64,000 bases of DNA from an uncultured Agathobacter sp. GTDB taxonomy: Bacteria; Bacillota; Clostridia; Lachnospirales; Lachnospiraceae. Positions within the stretch are counted from its first letter, which is position 1; each line of letters opens with the position of its first letter. Both the position numbers and the translations under genes were made by a program. The stretch is taken from assembly GCA_910587655.1 (NCBI GenBank), contig CAJUND010000001.1, positions 186,001 to 250,000 on the forward strand, written 5' to 3'. Below the pieces are notes generated by a model, which did no database searches, had not been told where the DNA came from, and was given only the letters and a program-made list of their open reading frames with translations. Positions 50,995 through 59,585 of this stretch are shown here, one piece after another.

Positions 50995-51123
50995 ATGCAT
51001 ACAATCGATCCAACCATGTCCTTTGCCCAGATGGTTCAGTATTATAAGGACTATGTAAAACGGACAAAGGGTTGTGGACGCAAGCCGGTATCCTTCCTGC
51101 GTTTTGTAACAGGCAGATATTAG
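50995..51123 (+). CDS. 42-aa small basic protein
   Basis: ATG 50995 is preceded by a perfect AAGGAGG 9 nt upstream. The 42 residues start MHTIDPTMSFAQMVQYY and end with FLRFVTGRY. The middle is basic (KDYVKRTKGCGRKP). There is no signal peptide or membrane helix. I know no family for it. It is enclosed by its own promoter and terminator, so it is likely a real small gene. Confidence 0.6.
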   Translation: MHTIDPTMSFAQMVQYYKDYVKRTKGCGRKPVSFLRFVTGRY

Positions 51124-51229
51124 CCTTGGCGTCTCGGAAATAGCCGTACAGTTATTTGCCGGGCGTCATACAGGGGAGACGGCTGGCAGGTTCAGGCACT
51201 GCATGACTGAATCTGCTTTGACTTATTAT

Positions 51230-51261
51230 CAGGCAGGGGCTTTCGGGCTTCTGCCTGTTTT
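51230..51261 (+). terminator. Terminator of the 42-aa ORF transcript
   Basis: CAGGCAGGGGC (51230-51240), loop TTTCGG, GCTTCTGCCTG (51247-51257), then TTTT. The stem has 11 bp including two G-T pairs. Confidence 0.8.
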
Positions 51262-51344
51262 CTGCTTTCAGCTACAGTTTTTGGCATTTCTGCACAAAAA
51301 TTCCGGGACAAATTTGGGAGAGTATACAAAAAGTAAAAAGGGAC

Positions 51345-51374
51345 TTGCGAAATGTTTCGAAACGGGTGCATACT
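51345..51374 (+). promoter_or_regulatory. Likely promoter of the sugar ABC operon
   Basis: TTGCGA (51345-51350), 18-nt spacer containing the palindrome CGTTTCGAAACG-like TTTCGAAA, then CATACT (51369-51374). The operator array begins about 10 bp downstream. Confidence 0.6.
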
Positions 51375-51383
51375 CATTTTAAC

Positions 51384-51419
51384 AATAACGTTACCGAGAG
51401 CGTTTTCGGTAACGTTACC
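51384..51419. promoter_or_regulatory. Triple LacI-type operator array
   Basis: Three sites with cores AACGTT (51387-51392), AGCGTT (51399-51404) and AACGTT (51411-51416), spaced exactly 12 bp centre to centre. The last is the perfect palindrome GGTAACGTTACC. They lie right after the promoter. The LacI-family gene at 56624 in the same locus is the probable regulator. Confidence 0.8.
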
Positions 51420-51455
51420 AAACAAGTTGATGATTTACTTTTAAGGAGGGTAAAA

Positions 51456-52862
51456 ATAAAAAAGAAATTGTTATCAGCATTATTGGCTACCACAATGGTT
51501 GCCGGTATGTTTGCAGGCTGCGGTACAGATGATGAAGGCACAACTTCTGGTACTCAGAATCCTTCAAAGGAAAGCCAGAAAACAGAAGGCGGAAGCGGAA
51601 CGGTTTACCTGCTTAATTTCAAGCCGGAGTCAGACGGCCCATGGCAGGACCTGGCTGCTACATACACAGAGCAGACTGGTGTAACAGTGAATGTTATGAC
51701 TGCAGCAGACGGACAGTACAAGGCTACATTACAGTCTGAGCTTGCAAAGTCAGAAGCTCCTACCATCTTCAATATCGGGGCAACTGCTGACTGTGCAGAA
51801 TATGCAGATTATATTTATGACCTAAAGGACAGCGACATTTACAATCATCTGACAGATAAATCCCTTGCCCTTGAGTATGACGGAAAGATTGCAGCAGTGG
51901 CAAACTGCTATGAGTGTTACGGAATTATCTACAATAAGACAATTCTTGAGAAGTACTGCCAGATGGACGGTGCAAAGGCTTCTTCCATTGAAGAAATTAA
52001 TAATTTTGAAACTTTAAATGCAGTTGCAACTGATATCAACAGCCGCATTGATGAAGTAAATGAGGCATGCGGAAGTTCACTGACAGAGGCATTTGCTTCA
52101 GCAGGTCTGGATTCCGGTTCCAACTGGAGATTCTCCGGACACCTTGCAGGTATTGCACTTTACTATGATTTCAAGGATGCAGGATGTGACCTGACAGCCG
52201 GACAGGAAACTGTTACCGGTAAATACATGGATAACTTCAAGAATGTCTGGGATATGTATGTAAATACATCCGCAGCAGACAAGAAGACACTGGATTCCGG
52301 TTCTTTAAATGCTGAGCAGGAGCTTGGACTTGGAGAAGCCGTTTTCTATCAGAATGGTGACTGGGAGTTTTCTGCATTTGCTCCGGATAATGAGAACGGT
52401 TATACCGTAACAACAGACGACCTTGACATGATGCCGATTTACTTTGGTGTTGATGATGAGAACCAGGGTCTGGCAGTTGGTACAGAGAACCACTGGGCAG
52501 TTAATGCAAAGGCTTCACAGGAAGACATTGATGCAACACTTGATTTCTTATCATGGGTTATCTCTTCTGATGAAGGACGTGACGCAATCGTAAACAAAAT
52601 GGGTCTGAGTGCACCGTTCGATACATTTACTGGTGATTACGAGTCCAAGAACGGATTTGCTGCAAAGGCAAATGAGTATGCTGCAGCAGGCAAGACTTCT
52701 GTTGCATGGAGCTTTAACGCTACTCCTGCAGTAGATGACTGGAGAGCAGATTTCATTGCACCGCTTACAGAGTATACAGAGCGTGACGGTTCATGGGATG
52801 ATGTAAAGACTGCATTCGTTGACAACTGGGCTAAATACTGGAAACAGCAGAACGAGCAGTAA
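51456..52862 (+). CDS. Sugar ABC transporter solute-binding lipoprotein, apparent ATA start
   Basis: A family 1 solute-binding protein of about 468 aa. The lipoprotein signal KKKLLSALLATTMVAGMFAG is followed by Cys, and the mature part begins after an acidic Thr/Gly-rich tether. AAGGAGG (51443-51449) is 6 nt before an ATA codon at 51456, exactly where an ATG would be expected; the in-frame codons further upstream lie inside the operators. Either ATA is used as a rare start or one base differs from the true sequence. Two permease genes follow; no ATPase is encoded, so it should share a MsmX-type ATPase. Confidence 0.85.
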   Translation: MKKKLLSALLATTMVAGMFAGCGTDDEGTTSGTQNPSKESQKTEGGSGTVYLLNFKPESDGPWQDLAATYTEQTGVTVNVMTAADGQYKATLQSELAKSEAPTIFNIGATADCAEYADYIYDLKDSDIYNHLTDKSLALEYDGKIAAVANCYECYGIIYNKTILEKYCQMDGAKASSIEEINNFETLNAVATDINSRIDEVNEACGSSLTEAFASAGLDSGSNWRFSGHLAGIALYYDFKDAGCDLTAGQETVTGKYMDNFKNVWDMYVNTSAADKKTLDSGSLNAEQELGLGEAVFYQNGDWEFSAFAPDNENGYTVTTDDLDMMPIYFGVDDENQGLAVGTENHWAVNAKASQEDIDATLDFLSWVISSDEGRDAIVNKMGLSAPFDTFTGDYESKNGFAAKANEYAAAGKTSVAWSFNATPAVDDWRADFIAPLTEYTERDGSWDDVKTAFVDNWAKYWKQQNEQ

Positions 52863-52885
52863 AAGGCAGTAACAGACAGTTTAAA

Positions 52886-52919
52886 AAAAGGGTGAGTACA
52901 GCTATGCTCGCCCTTTTTG
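52886..52919 (+). terminator. Terminator between binding-protein and permease genes
   Basis: AAAAAGGGTGAG (52886-52897), 10-nt loop, CTCGCCCTTTTT (52908-52919). Its place inside the operon would let the binding protein be made in excess of the permeases. Confidence 0.85.
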
Positions 52920-52951
52920 TTTCAAAAAGGTTAAAGAGAAAGGGATAAATT

Positions 52952-53809
52952 ATGGAAAAGGCGATAAAACGATATTTCCCACTGTTTGCACTTCCAACAA
53001 TGATTGCATTTGCAATTGGATTCATCGTACCATTTCTTTACGGTATTTTTCTTTCCTTCTGTAAGTTTACGACGGTAGTTGACTGGAAATGGAAGGGGCT
53101 GGAGAATTATACAAAGATTTTTGTGATAGACGGAAAGCTGGATACATCATTTCTGCATTCCATCTGGTATACAGCGCTGTTTACCGTTGTTTCAATGATA
53201 GTTATCAACGTTGTGGCGTTTGCCATCGGTATGGCGCTGACAAAGGGAATCCGTGGAACCAACTTATTCCGTACCGTATTTTTCCTGCCGAACCTGATTG
53301 GCGGAATTGTATTAAGTTATATCTGGCTGATGATTTTTAACGCAATATTACAGAACTTTTCCAAGACAATTGTAACCTCACAGTGGACGGCGTTCTGGGG
53401 AATGGTTATTGTAGTATGCTGGCAGCAGATTGGATATATGATGATTATCTATGTGGCAGGTATTCAGAATATTCCGGGAGAGCTGATTGAGGCGGCAAAG
53501 ATTGACGGTGCAAATTCATGGCAGCTGTTAAAAAGCGTAACGCTTCCAATGCTGATGCCTACCATTACAATCTGCTCCTTCTTAACACTTACGAACGGAT
53601 TTAAATTATTTGACCAGAACCTGGCCCTTACCGGCGGAAATCCGGGTAAGATGTCACAGCTGCTTGCTTTAAACATTTATGACACCATGTATGGAACAAC
53701 CGGATGGCAGGGTGTTGGTCAGGCAAAAGCGGTTATATTCTTTATTTTAGTTGCGTTTATTGCGATAGCGCAGAATAAGCTGACAACAAGTAAGGAGGTG
53801 CAGGGCTGA
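52952..53809 (+). CDS. Sugar ABC permease, MalF type
   Basis: A 285-aa membrane protein with about six helices and the EAA coupling motif EAAKIDGANSWQLLKSVTLP (about residues 180-199). It would form a heterodimer with the next gene product; the two genes share one base. Confidence 0.93.
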   Translation: MEKAIKRYFPLFALPTMIAFAIGFIVPFLYGIFLSFCKFTTVVDWKWKGLENYTKIFVIDGKLDTSFLHSIWYTALFTVVSMIVINVVAFAIGMALTKGIRGTNLFRTVFFLPNLIGGIVLSYIWLMIFNAILQNFSKTIVTSQWTAFWGMVIVVCWQQIGYMMIIYVAGIQNIPGELIEAAKIDGANSWQLLKSVTLPMLMPTITICSFLTLTNGFKLFDQNLALTGGNPGKMSQLLALNIYDTMYGTTGWQGVGQAKAVIFFILVAFIAIAQNKLTTSKEVQG

Positions 53810-54729
53810 TGGAAAAAAAGAAAAAGGTAAAAGACAAACCGGAAGTAAGCACAGTCAGGCAGGCAAAACACGGAGGAATACTTTCAGCAGTTTTTGGAAT
53901 CATCTGTCTGCTCTGGATTTCCCCGATGCTTGTTGTACTTTTGAACTCTTTTAAGAGGAAGGCATTTATTTTCCGTTATCCGTTCGGATTCAGCTCCAAG
54001 AGTATTTCCGAAGGCTGGGATGCATTTATACAGGGCGCAAAAACAATTTTCTGCGGAACGCTTAACTATACCAACGGACTGAAACAGACGAATTTCTGGT
54101 CATGCTTCGGAAACTCCTTATTTATTACGGTTGGTTCCGTGCTGCTGATTATCCTCTGCTGTTCCATGTGTGCATGGTACATTGTGCGTGTGAATAACAG
54201 AACGACCAAGATTATGTATACCTTATGTCTGTTTTCCATGATTGTGCCATTCCAGATGGTCATGTTTACACTGTCCAAATTCGCAAATATGCTGAAGCTT
54301 TCCAATCCGGTCGGAATCCTTCTGGTTTATCTGGGATTTGGTGCAGGACTTGCGGTATTCATGTTTACCGGGTTTGTAAAGAGTATTTCGCTGGAAATAG
54401 AAGAAGCGGCAATGATTGACGGATGTAATCCAATTCAGACGTATTTTCGGGTGGTATTTCCGATTTTAAAGCCTACCACGGTAACAGTGGCAATTCTGGA
54501 GGCAATGTGGGTATGGAACGATTATCTTCTTCCGAGTCTTGTGCTGAATATTAATAAATACAAGACAATTCCGATTGCGGTACAGTTTTTAAAGCAGAGC
54601 CACGGTCAGGTAGACTGGGGTGCCATGATGGCGGTTCTGGTACTTTCAATTTTACCAATTGTCATCTTTTACATTATCTGTCAGAAATACATTATTGAAG
54701 GTGTGCTGGCAGGAGCTGTGAAAGGCTGA
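53809..54729 (+). CDS. Sugar ABC permease, MalG type
   Basis: A 306-aa permease with six helices. Its EAA motif is EEAAMIDGCNPIQTYFRVVFP (about residues 197-217). It completes the importer with the MalF-type protein. The sugar is unknown; oligosaccharides are usual for this class. Confidence 0.93.
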   Translation: MEKKKKVKDKPEVSTVRQAKHGGILSAVFGIICLLWISPMLVVLLNSFKRKAFIFRYPFGFSSKSISEGWDAFIQGAKTIFCGTLNYTNGLKQTNFWSCFGNSLFITVGSVLLIILCCSMCAWYIVRVNNRTTKIMYTLCLFSMIVPFQMVMFTLSKFANMLKLSNPVGILLVYLGFGAGLAVFMFTGFVKSISLEIEEAAMIDGCNPIQTYFRVVFPILKPTTVTVAILEAMWVWNDYLLPSLVLNINKYKTIPIAVQFLKQSHGQVDWGAMMAVLVLSILPIVIFYIICQKYIIEGVLAGAVKG

Positions 54730-54873
54730 TTTACTCAGATGATGTAACAGAAAATGTAGGATTAAACATGGGGAATCTCCTTCTTTGATGTTTTTGTGGA
54801 TTATGTATGGAGCATTACAGTTCATTGTTACTTAATTCTGCAGCAGAAAGACGGGGATTTCCTTGTTTTTATT

Positions 54874-54925
54874 TTACAGGAAAGACCTTATTATGGCAAA
54901 GGAACATAATCTGGCTTTCCTGTAA
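54874..54925. repeat. Hairpin in the gap before the methyl-accepting gene
   Basis: TTACAGGAAAG (54874-54884) and CTTTCCTGTAA (54915-54925) are perfect complements, and inside them ATTATG pairs with CATAAT. It lies 49 bp before the next start in a 244-bp gap. It could be a leader structure or the operon's end; no T run follows. Confidence 0.6.
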
Positions 54926-54973
54926 GATAAAAATACCGATTATAGAGTGAAAGCACTCGGTGGAGGAATACAT

Positions 54974-56512
54974 ATGGAAAAAATGGGAGGAGTAATTAAT
55001 AAGGATGCGCATAAATACTCACGCCACAAAAACCGGACAAAAAAAGTAAACCAGACGACGATTATCAGTATTACATTTATTGAAGTTATTCTGGTTTTTG
55101 GTCTGGCAGTACAGGCTTTTGTAGTTAAATCATCCTATGGAAAGATGGGGATTATTCCGATTCTGGTTATCATTGCAGGTGTGTTTGCAAACTGGATTTC
55201 CTACAACAGGAACAAAGAAAGTGAAAAACTCAGATATATAATTATAAGCAGTTTCCTGGTTGGATGGATTTATCTGGTTCTTACGGGAAAAAATGTACTG
55301 ATTCCTTTTTATATATATCCGCTGCTGCTTGCGTCAGTTCTGTACTTTGATGAGAAGTTTGAAAAAATTATGTTTGCTACGGTAATGACGTTTAATATCC
55401 TTCGTACAATTATCCTGGCTTGTAAGGGCGAACTGCTGAATGGTAACGAGGTTGTATTAATCAGTACGGTTATAAATTTTGAAGTAATCATTATCGTACA
55501 TAAAATAGCAGATTTTTCCCAGAAGTTTAACTATGACATGATAGAAGCCATAAAAGGCGAAAGGGACCTGCAGGGTGAGATGGTACAGGATATTTTCCGT
55601 ATTTCAGAAAATATAAAGAGCGAGGTTGATAAAACCAGTCTTCTTATGGACGGACTGAATGATTCCTCCAATAAAGTGCACAGCTCAATTGAGGAAATTA
55701 CAGTAAATACAGTAACAACAGCGGACGGGATACAGAAACAGATGGAAATGACAGAGATGATCAGCGGTTCCATCCAGGAAACTGCAGTGAATATCAGAAG
55801 CATGGTGGAATCAACAGCCAGTTCCGCACAAATGGTGGAAGAAAATATGAATATCATCCATCAGATTCGCGATGGTGCAGACGTCATCAGTTCTACCAAT
55901 GTCAATGTAATGGAATCCATGGAGGAACTGCAGAAGAAAGCAAAAGAAGTACAGCAGATTACAGAGACCATCTTTTCGATTTCCAGCCAGACCAATCTGC
56001 TTGCACTGAATGCTTCCATTGAAAGTGCACGGGCGGGAGAGGCCGGAAGGGGATTTGCAGTTGTGGCAGAGGAGATACGGAAGCTGTCAGAGGAAACAAG
56101 GGCATTAACTGAAAAAATCGCCAGCATCGTGCAGGAGCTTAATACGAATGCATATAATGCGACAGAGATTGTCCAGTCTTCCATTAACGCGATGAACCAG
56201 CAGAACAGGATGGTGGAGGATGCTTCCGGGGGATTTGGTGAAATTCGGAATAATATTGACATGCTTGCCCTGAGTGCCGGGGACATTGAAAGTAAAATCA
56301 AAAACCTGGTGGATTCCAATAATACTATTATTGAAAACATCGGTCTGATATCAGCAGGCGGTGAGGCTGTTTCTGAAAGCGCAAGAGCCGTGGAGGAACT
56401 CAGTCTGCAGAACCAGACGGAAGCCGGACAGGCAAAAGAACTTCTTGGCAGGGTACAGGAACTGGTCAATGAACTTTCCAAATACCAGAGTATGGAAGAA
56501 GAGATACTGTAA
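54974..56512 (+). CDS. Methyl-accepting chemotaxis protein
   Basis: A 512-aa protein with about five or six N-terminal membrane helices (residues about 30-185) and no large extracellular sensor. The cytoplasmic signalling hairpin has the tip QTNLLALNASIESARAGEAG near residue 340. It would pass a membrane or redox signal to CheA/CheW. ATG 54974 has GGAGG upstream. Its position between the sugar importer and the LacI gene suggests taxis to the same sugar. Confidence 0.9.
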   Translation: MEKMGGVINKDAHKYSRHKNRTKKVNQTTIISITFIEVILVFGLAVQAFVVKSSYGKMGIIPILVIIAGVFANWISYNRNKESEKLRYIIISSFLVGWIYLVLTGKNVLIPFYIYPLLLASVLYFDEKFEKIMFATVMTFNILRTIILACKGELLNGNEVVLISTVINFEVIIIVHKIADFSQKFNYDMIEAIKGERDLQGEMVQDIFRISENIKSEVDKTSLLMDGLNDSSNKVHSSIEEITVNTVTTADGIQKQMEMTEMISGSIQETAVNIRSMVESTASSAQMVEENMNIIHQIRDGADVISSTNVNVMESMEELQKKAKEVQQITETIFSISSQTNLLALNASIESARAGEAGRGFAVVAEEIRKLSEETRALTEKIASIVQELNTNAYNATEIVQSSINAMNQQNRMVEDASGGFGEIRNNIDMLALSAGDIESKIKNLVDSNNTIIENIGLISAGGEAVSESARAVEELSLQNQTEAGQAKELLGRVQELVNELSKYQSMEEEIL

Positions 56513-56623
56513 ATTTTAAATTAAAATAAAAATTTTAGTTTATTATTTTTGGTTTTTGGTGTAAAATGTAACACAAAAGGGAATATCTGGCAGGCATAAC
56601 AAGGATGAAGGAGCAGTAAAGGG

Positions 56624-57625
56624 ATGACAATAGTGGATATTGCAAAGGAGGCAGGTTATTCTGTCAGTACAGTTTCACGTGTATTAAACGGGCGGAGGGA
56701 TGTCAGCCAGGAAACACGGGAAAAAATCATGGGGATTGTAGAGGCACGGCAGTTTGTGCCAAACAATAACGCAAAGCACCTGAAACAGACCGTCAGCCAG
56801 AGTATTCTGATACTGGTGAAAGGTACCTCCAACATGCTCTTTACAAACCTGATTGAGGCGGTGCAGGAAACGGTTGGCGATTCGGATTATACCATCCGCG
56901 TGCATTATCTGGATGAGAATTCCAATGAGGTGCTGGAGGCACTGCGGATGTGCCGGGAACATAAACCGCTGGGAATTCTGTTTCTTGGAAATAATGATGA
57001 GTACTTTATGAAAGAATTTGGGCAGGTACACGTACCATGTGTGCTTGTGACAGGAAAAGGAGACGAACTTGGTTTTTCCAATCTTTCTTCCGTTTCCACG
57101 GATGATGTGGCGGCAGCGGAAAAAGCCGTGGATTACCTTTTTGAACATGGACACAGACATATCGGGGTAATCGGCGGAGATATGAAGATGTCCACTCCAA
57201 GCCGGCACCGTAAGATGGGATGTAAGAAAAGTTTTGAGAAATACGGATATACATTTGAAGAAAAATACTATGCCACTGCGCGTTTCTCCTATGACAGTGC
57301 ATATCAGGCGATGAACCGTCTGCTGGAACAGAAGCTGCCTGTAACAGCAGTGTTTGCCATGAGTGATGTGATGGCGATTGGCGCTGTACGGGCAATACTT
57401 GATGCAGGTCTGCGTGTACCGGAGGATATATCCATTATCGGATTTGACGGGACGCAGCTTTCTGATTACTACAATCCCAAAATTGTTACCATCCGTCAGG
57501 GATATGAACAGATTGCAAGGCGGAGTGTTGAAATTCTTTTAAGTATGATTGACTTGAACCAGCAGGCAGTGCACGAACTTGTACCGTTTGAACTGAAGAA
57601 TACAGAAAGTGTTGTAATGAAGTAG
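56624..57625 (+). CDS. LacI family transcriptional regulator
   Basis: A 333-aa LacI-type regulator. The N-terminal helix-turn-helix VDIAKEAGYSVSTVSRVLNG (residues 4-23) is complete, and the periplasmic-binding-like effector domain ends with QGYEQIARRSVEILL. It probably binds the AACGTT-core sites upstream of the binding-protein gene. The upstream 110 bp are very A+T-rich. Confidence 0.93.
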   Translation: MTIVDIAKEAGYSVSTVSRVLNGRRDVSQETREKIMGIVEARQFVPNNNAKHLKQTVSQSILILVKGTSNMLFTNLIEAVQETVGDSDYTIRVHYLDENSNEVLEALRMCREHKPLGILFLGNNDEYFMKEFGQVHVPCVLVTGKGDELGFSNLSSVSTDDVAAAEKAVDYLFEHGHRHIGVIGGDMKMSTPSRHRKMGCKKSFEKYGYTFEEKYYATARFSYDSAYQAMNRLLEQKLPVTAVFAMSDVMAIGAVRAILDAGLRVPEDISIIGFDGTQLSDYYNPKIVTIRQGYEQIARRSVEILLSMIDLNQQAVHELVPFELKNTESVVMK

Positions 57626-57631
57626 CGGCAA

Positions 57632-57660
57632 CAGATACCGGGAAAAGTCTCCGGTATCTG
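57632..57660 (+). terminator. Terminator-like hairpin after the LacI gene
   Basis: CAGATACCGG (57632-57641), 9-nt loop, CCGGTATCTG (57651-57660): a perfect 10-bp stem just after the stop codon; the following T content is modest. Confidence 0.65.
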
Positions 57661-57828
57661 TCTCCGGTTTTCTGAAAAGTTTTTTTAAACTCTTGAAATC
57701 CCACAGAAAGAAATTTAATATAATAAGTGTGCCGGCAACTGGCAATGATATGTATAAAGGAAGATTTATACAGTTTAATGATAATGCATATAACATGAAA
57801 CCTGGATTGAAAGGATATTATTATTGAG

Positions 57829-58677
57829 ATGAAAAGAGGACTGATTATGGAAGGCGGAGCGATGCGCGGGATGTTTACTGCCGGCGTCGTGGATGTCATG
57901 ATGGAACACAGAGTGGAATTTGATGGTGCAATCGGTGTGTCCGCGGGAGCAGTGTTTGGCTGTAACTACAAGGCAAGACAGCCGGGACGTGTAATCCGCT
58001 ACAACTGTGCGTACTGCAATAAGCCGACCTATGCGGGATTCCGTTCGCTGGTGCTGTCAGGGGATATTTTCGGCGAGCAGTTCTGTTACCATGACGTTCC
58101 GGATAAACTGGATCCGTTTGATTATGAGGAATTCCGGACGAATCCGATGGAATTTTATGTGGTGACAACGGATGTCAATACAGGAGAACCACTGTACAAA
58201 CGTGTGGATGCCTGCGATAAGAAAGGTCTGCTCTGGATGAAAGCATCCGCGTCAATTCCGCTGGTATCCAAAATAGTATGTGTGGACGGATATGAGATGC
58301 TTGATGGCGGAATTGGGGATTCAGTTCCGGTAAAGTACATGGAAAACCTGGGCTATGACCGTAACGTGGTAATTCTTACAAGACCGGAAGGATATGTGAA
58401 ACAGAAATACCAGATAATGCCGTTTGCCAAAATTGTTCTCCGTAAATATCCGAAAATGATTGAAGCGATGAATAACCGGCATATGCGGTATAATGACAAT
58501 ATTCGCTATATTCTGGAGCGTGAAGCATCCGGCGAACTGTTTGTCATTCGTCCGCCGAAAGCGATTGCGGTGGATTCCGTGGAAAGAAGCCGTACGAGGC
58601 TTTTAAATGCTTATTATATGGGACGCGAAACAATGGAGGAGAAACTGGAGAAATTAAAGGGGTTTTTATATAATTAA
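57829..58677 (+). CDS. Patatin-like phospholipase
   Basis: A 282-aa patatin-family hydrolase. The oxyanion motif GGAMRG (residues 9-14), nucleophile motif GVSAG (about 38-42) and catalytic Asp in DGGIGD (about 161) are intact. It should release fatty acids from lipids. It is a single gene with no operon partner on its strand. Confidence 0.92.
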   Translation: MKRGLIMEGGAMRGMFTAGVVDVMMEHRVEFDGAIGVSAGAVFGCNYKARQPGRVIRYNCAYCNKPTYAGFRSLVLSGDIFGEQFCYHDVPDKLDPFDYEEFRTNPMEFYVVTTDVNTGEPLYKRVDACDKKGLLWMKASASIPLVSKIVCVDGYEMLDGGIGDSVPVKYMENLGYDRNVVILTRPEGYVKQKYQIMPFAKIVLRKYPKMIEAMNNRHMRYNDNIRYILEREASGELFVIRPPKAIAVDSVERSRTRLLNAYYMGRETMEEKLEKLKGFLYN

Positions 58678-58689
58678 TCCCTGATTTAA

Positions 58690-58953
58690 TTATATAAAGT
58701 GGTAGATAAGGATTGCAAGAACGATTCCAAGGATTCCTGCAATTGTTATCTTGATTGTCAGACCGAAGGTCAGAACCAGAATGCCGAAATCCAGCACAAG
58801 CGGATTGGACAGTCCGAAGGTCTGGCCGTAATTCAGCCAGCTTAAGGCAGACACGCCGGATGCGAGCTGGCCAATCAGACCGCCCAGTACTACGCCCGCC
58901 AGAATCATAATTAACAGTGCCCAGTTATTTTTTCCAATACTTCCCCTTGCCAT
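58690..58953 (-). CDS. DUF4321 small membrane protein
   Basis: An 87-aa protein with two hydrophobic helices (WALLIMILAGVVLGGLIGQL near the N-terminus, and ITIAGILGIVLAILIYHFI at the end) and a hydrophilic middle. It matches the DUF4321 pattern found across Clostridia; function unknown. ATG 58953 has an AGAGGAA site upstream. Confidence 0.85.
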   Translation of the reverse strand: MARGSIGKNNWALLIMILAGVVLGGLIGQLASGVSALSWLNYGQTFGLSNPLVLDFGILVLTFGLTIKITIAGILGIVLAILIYHFI

Positions 58954-59069
58954 AATATTATTCCTCTTTTCTGTATTTGAATATTTTTGCGCAGACGTTC
59001 TGCTGAATCCTGCCATAAAACGGCTGCATGAATAGTATAGCACAGCTTTTTGCAGAACTCAACGGATGC

Positions 59070-59098
59070 TTGACAAACATGGTTTGCGAATGTATATT
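59070..59098 (+). promoter_or_regulatory. Promoter of the Rrf2-type gene
   Basis: TTGACA (59070-59075), 17-nt spacer, TATATT (59093-59098). Overlap with the A+T-rich GGTTTAATAGGAATTAAAC stretch suggests possible autoregulation by the Rrf2 protein. Confidence 0.8.
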
Positions 59099-59135
59099 GG
59101 TTTAATAGGAATTAAACAGAGAGATGGATGGACAA

Positions 59136-59573
59136 ATGAAGATATCAACAAAAGGCAGATATGCACTGCGGCTGATGCTGGATCTGGCAGTGAATGCATC
59201 GGAAGAACCGGTAAGCCTGAAAAGCGTGGCACAAAGGCAGGGGATTTCGGATAAATATCTTGAACAGATTATTTCTATATTAAACCGTGCCGGATATGTA
59301 AAAAGTATCCGGGGCGCGCAGGGCGGCTATTTGTTACGCAGACGGCCGCAGGATATTACAGCAGGGATGATATTGCGTCTGACCGAAGGTTCGCTTTCCC
59401 CTGTTACGTGTGTGGAGGAGACGGCAGAAACCGGGTGTGACCGTCAGGAATCCTGTGTAACGATGATTCTGTGGAAAAAGATTTATGAATCGGTCAGTAA
59501 TGTTGTGGATCATACGACACTGCAGGATCTGGTGGACTGGCAGCGTGAAAAAGATGGAAATTACGTGATTTAG
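59136..59573 (+). CDS. Rrf2 family (IscR-like) regulator
   Basis: A 145-aa winged-helix regulator beginning MKISTKGRYALRLMLDLA, as in IscR and CymR. Three Cys residues (CVEETAETGCDRQESC, about residues 93-108) have the spacing of an Fe-S cluster ligand set. It likely senses iron-sulfur or cysteine status. The usual iscS and iscU genes do not follow; mnmA does. ATG 59124 is an alternative start. Confidence 0.9.
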   Translation: MKISTKGRYALRLMLDLAVNASEEPVSLKSVAQRQGISDKYLEQIISILNRAGYVKSIRGAQGGYLLRRRPQDITAGMILRLTEGSLSPVTCVEETAETGCDRQESCVTMILWKKIYESVSNVVDHTTLQDLVDWQREKDGNYVI

Positions 59574-59585
59574 GGGCGGCATGAT

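Larger units (their letters stand above)
50740..51261 (+). ncRNA. Candidate structured RNA carrying a 42-aa ORF
   Basis: A complete transcription unit of about 520 nt. Helices seen: GAAATGA/TCATTTC (50741-50759); GGCAT (50796) with ATGCC (50825-50829), enclosing GGCAG-AAT-CTGCC (50806-50818); TGTG-CT-GACTGTA (50834-50846) with TACAGTC-TT-CACA (50868-50880), enclosing GCC/GGC; GGTAATAC/GTATTACC (50948-50968). After the ORF: CGTCTC (51130) with GAGACG (51176-51181), enclosing AAATA/TATTT. It ends in a terminator. I do not recognise it as tmRNA, RNase P, 6S or a riboswitch class I know. It could be a regulatory leader for the small protein or a dual-function RNA. Confidence 0.5.

Noticed and set aside
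50740..51261. tmRNA, RNase P RNA, 6S RNA or c-di-GMP riboswitch
   Set aside because: None of the hallmark conserved strings of these RNAs was found, and a well-placed ORF is present.
51345..51455. Protein start at TTG 51345 for the sugar-binding protein
   Set aside because: That stretch is the promoter and operator array, and would put a non-signal sequence before the lipoprotein signal peptide.
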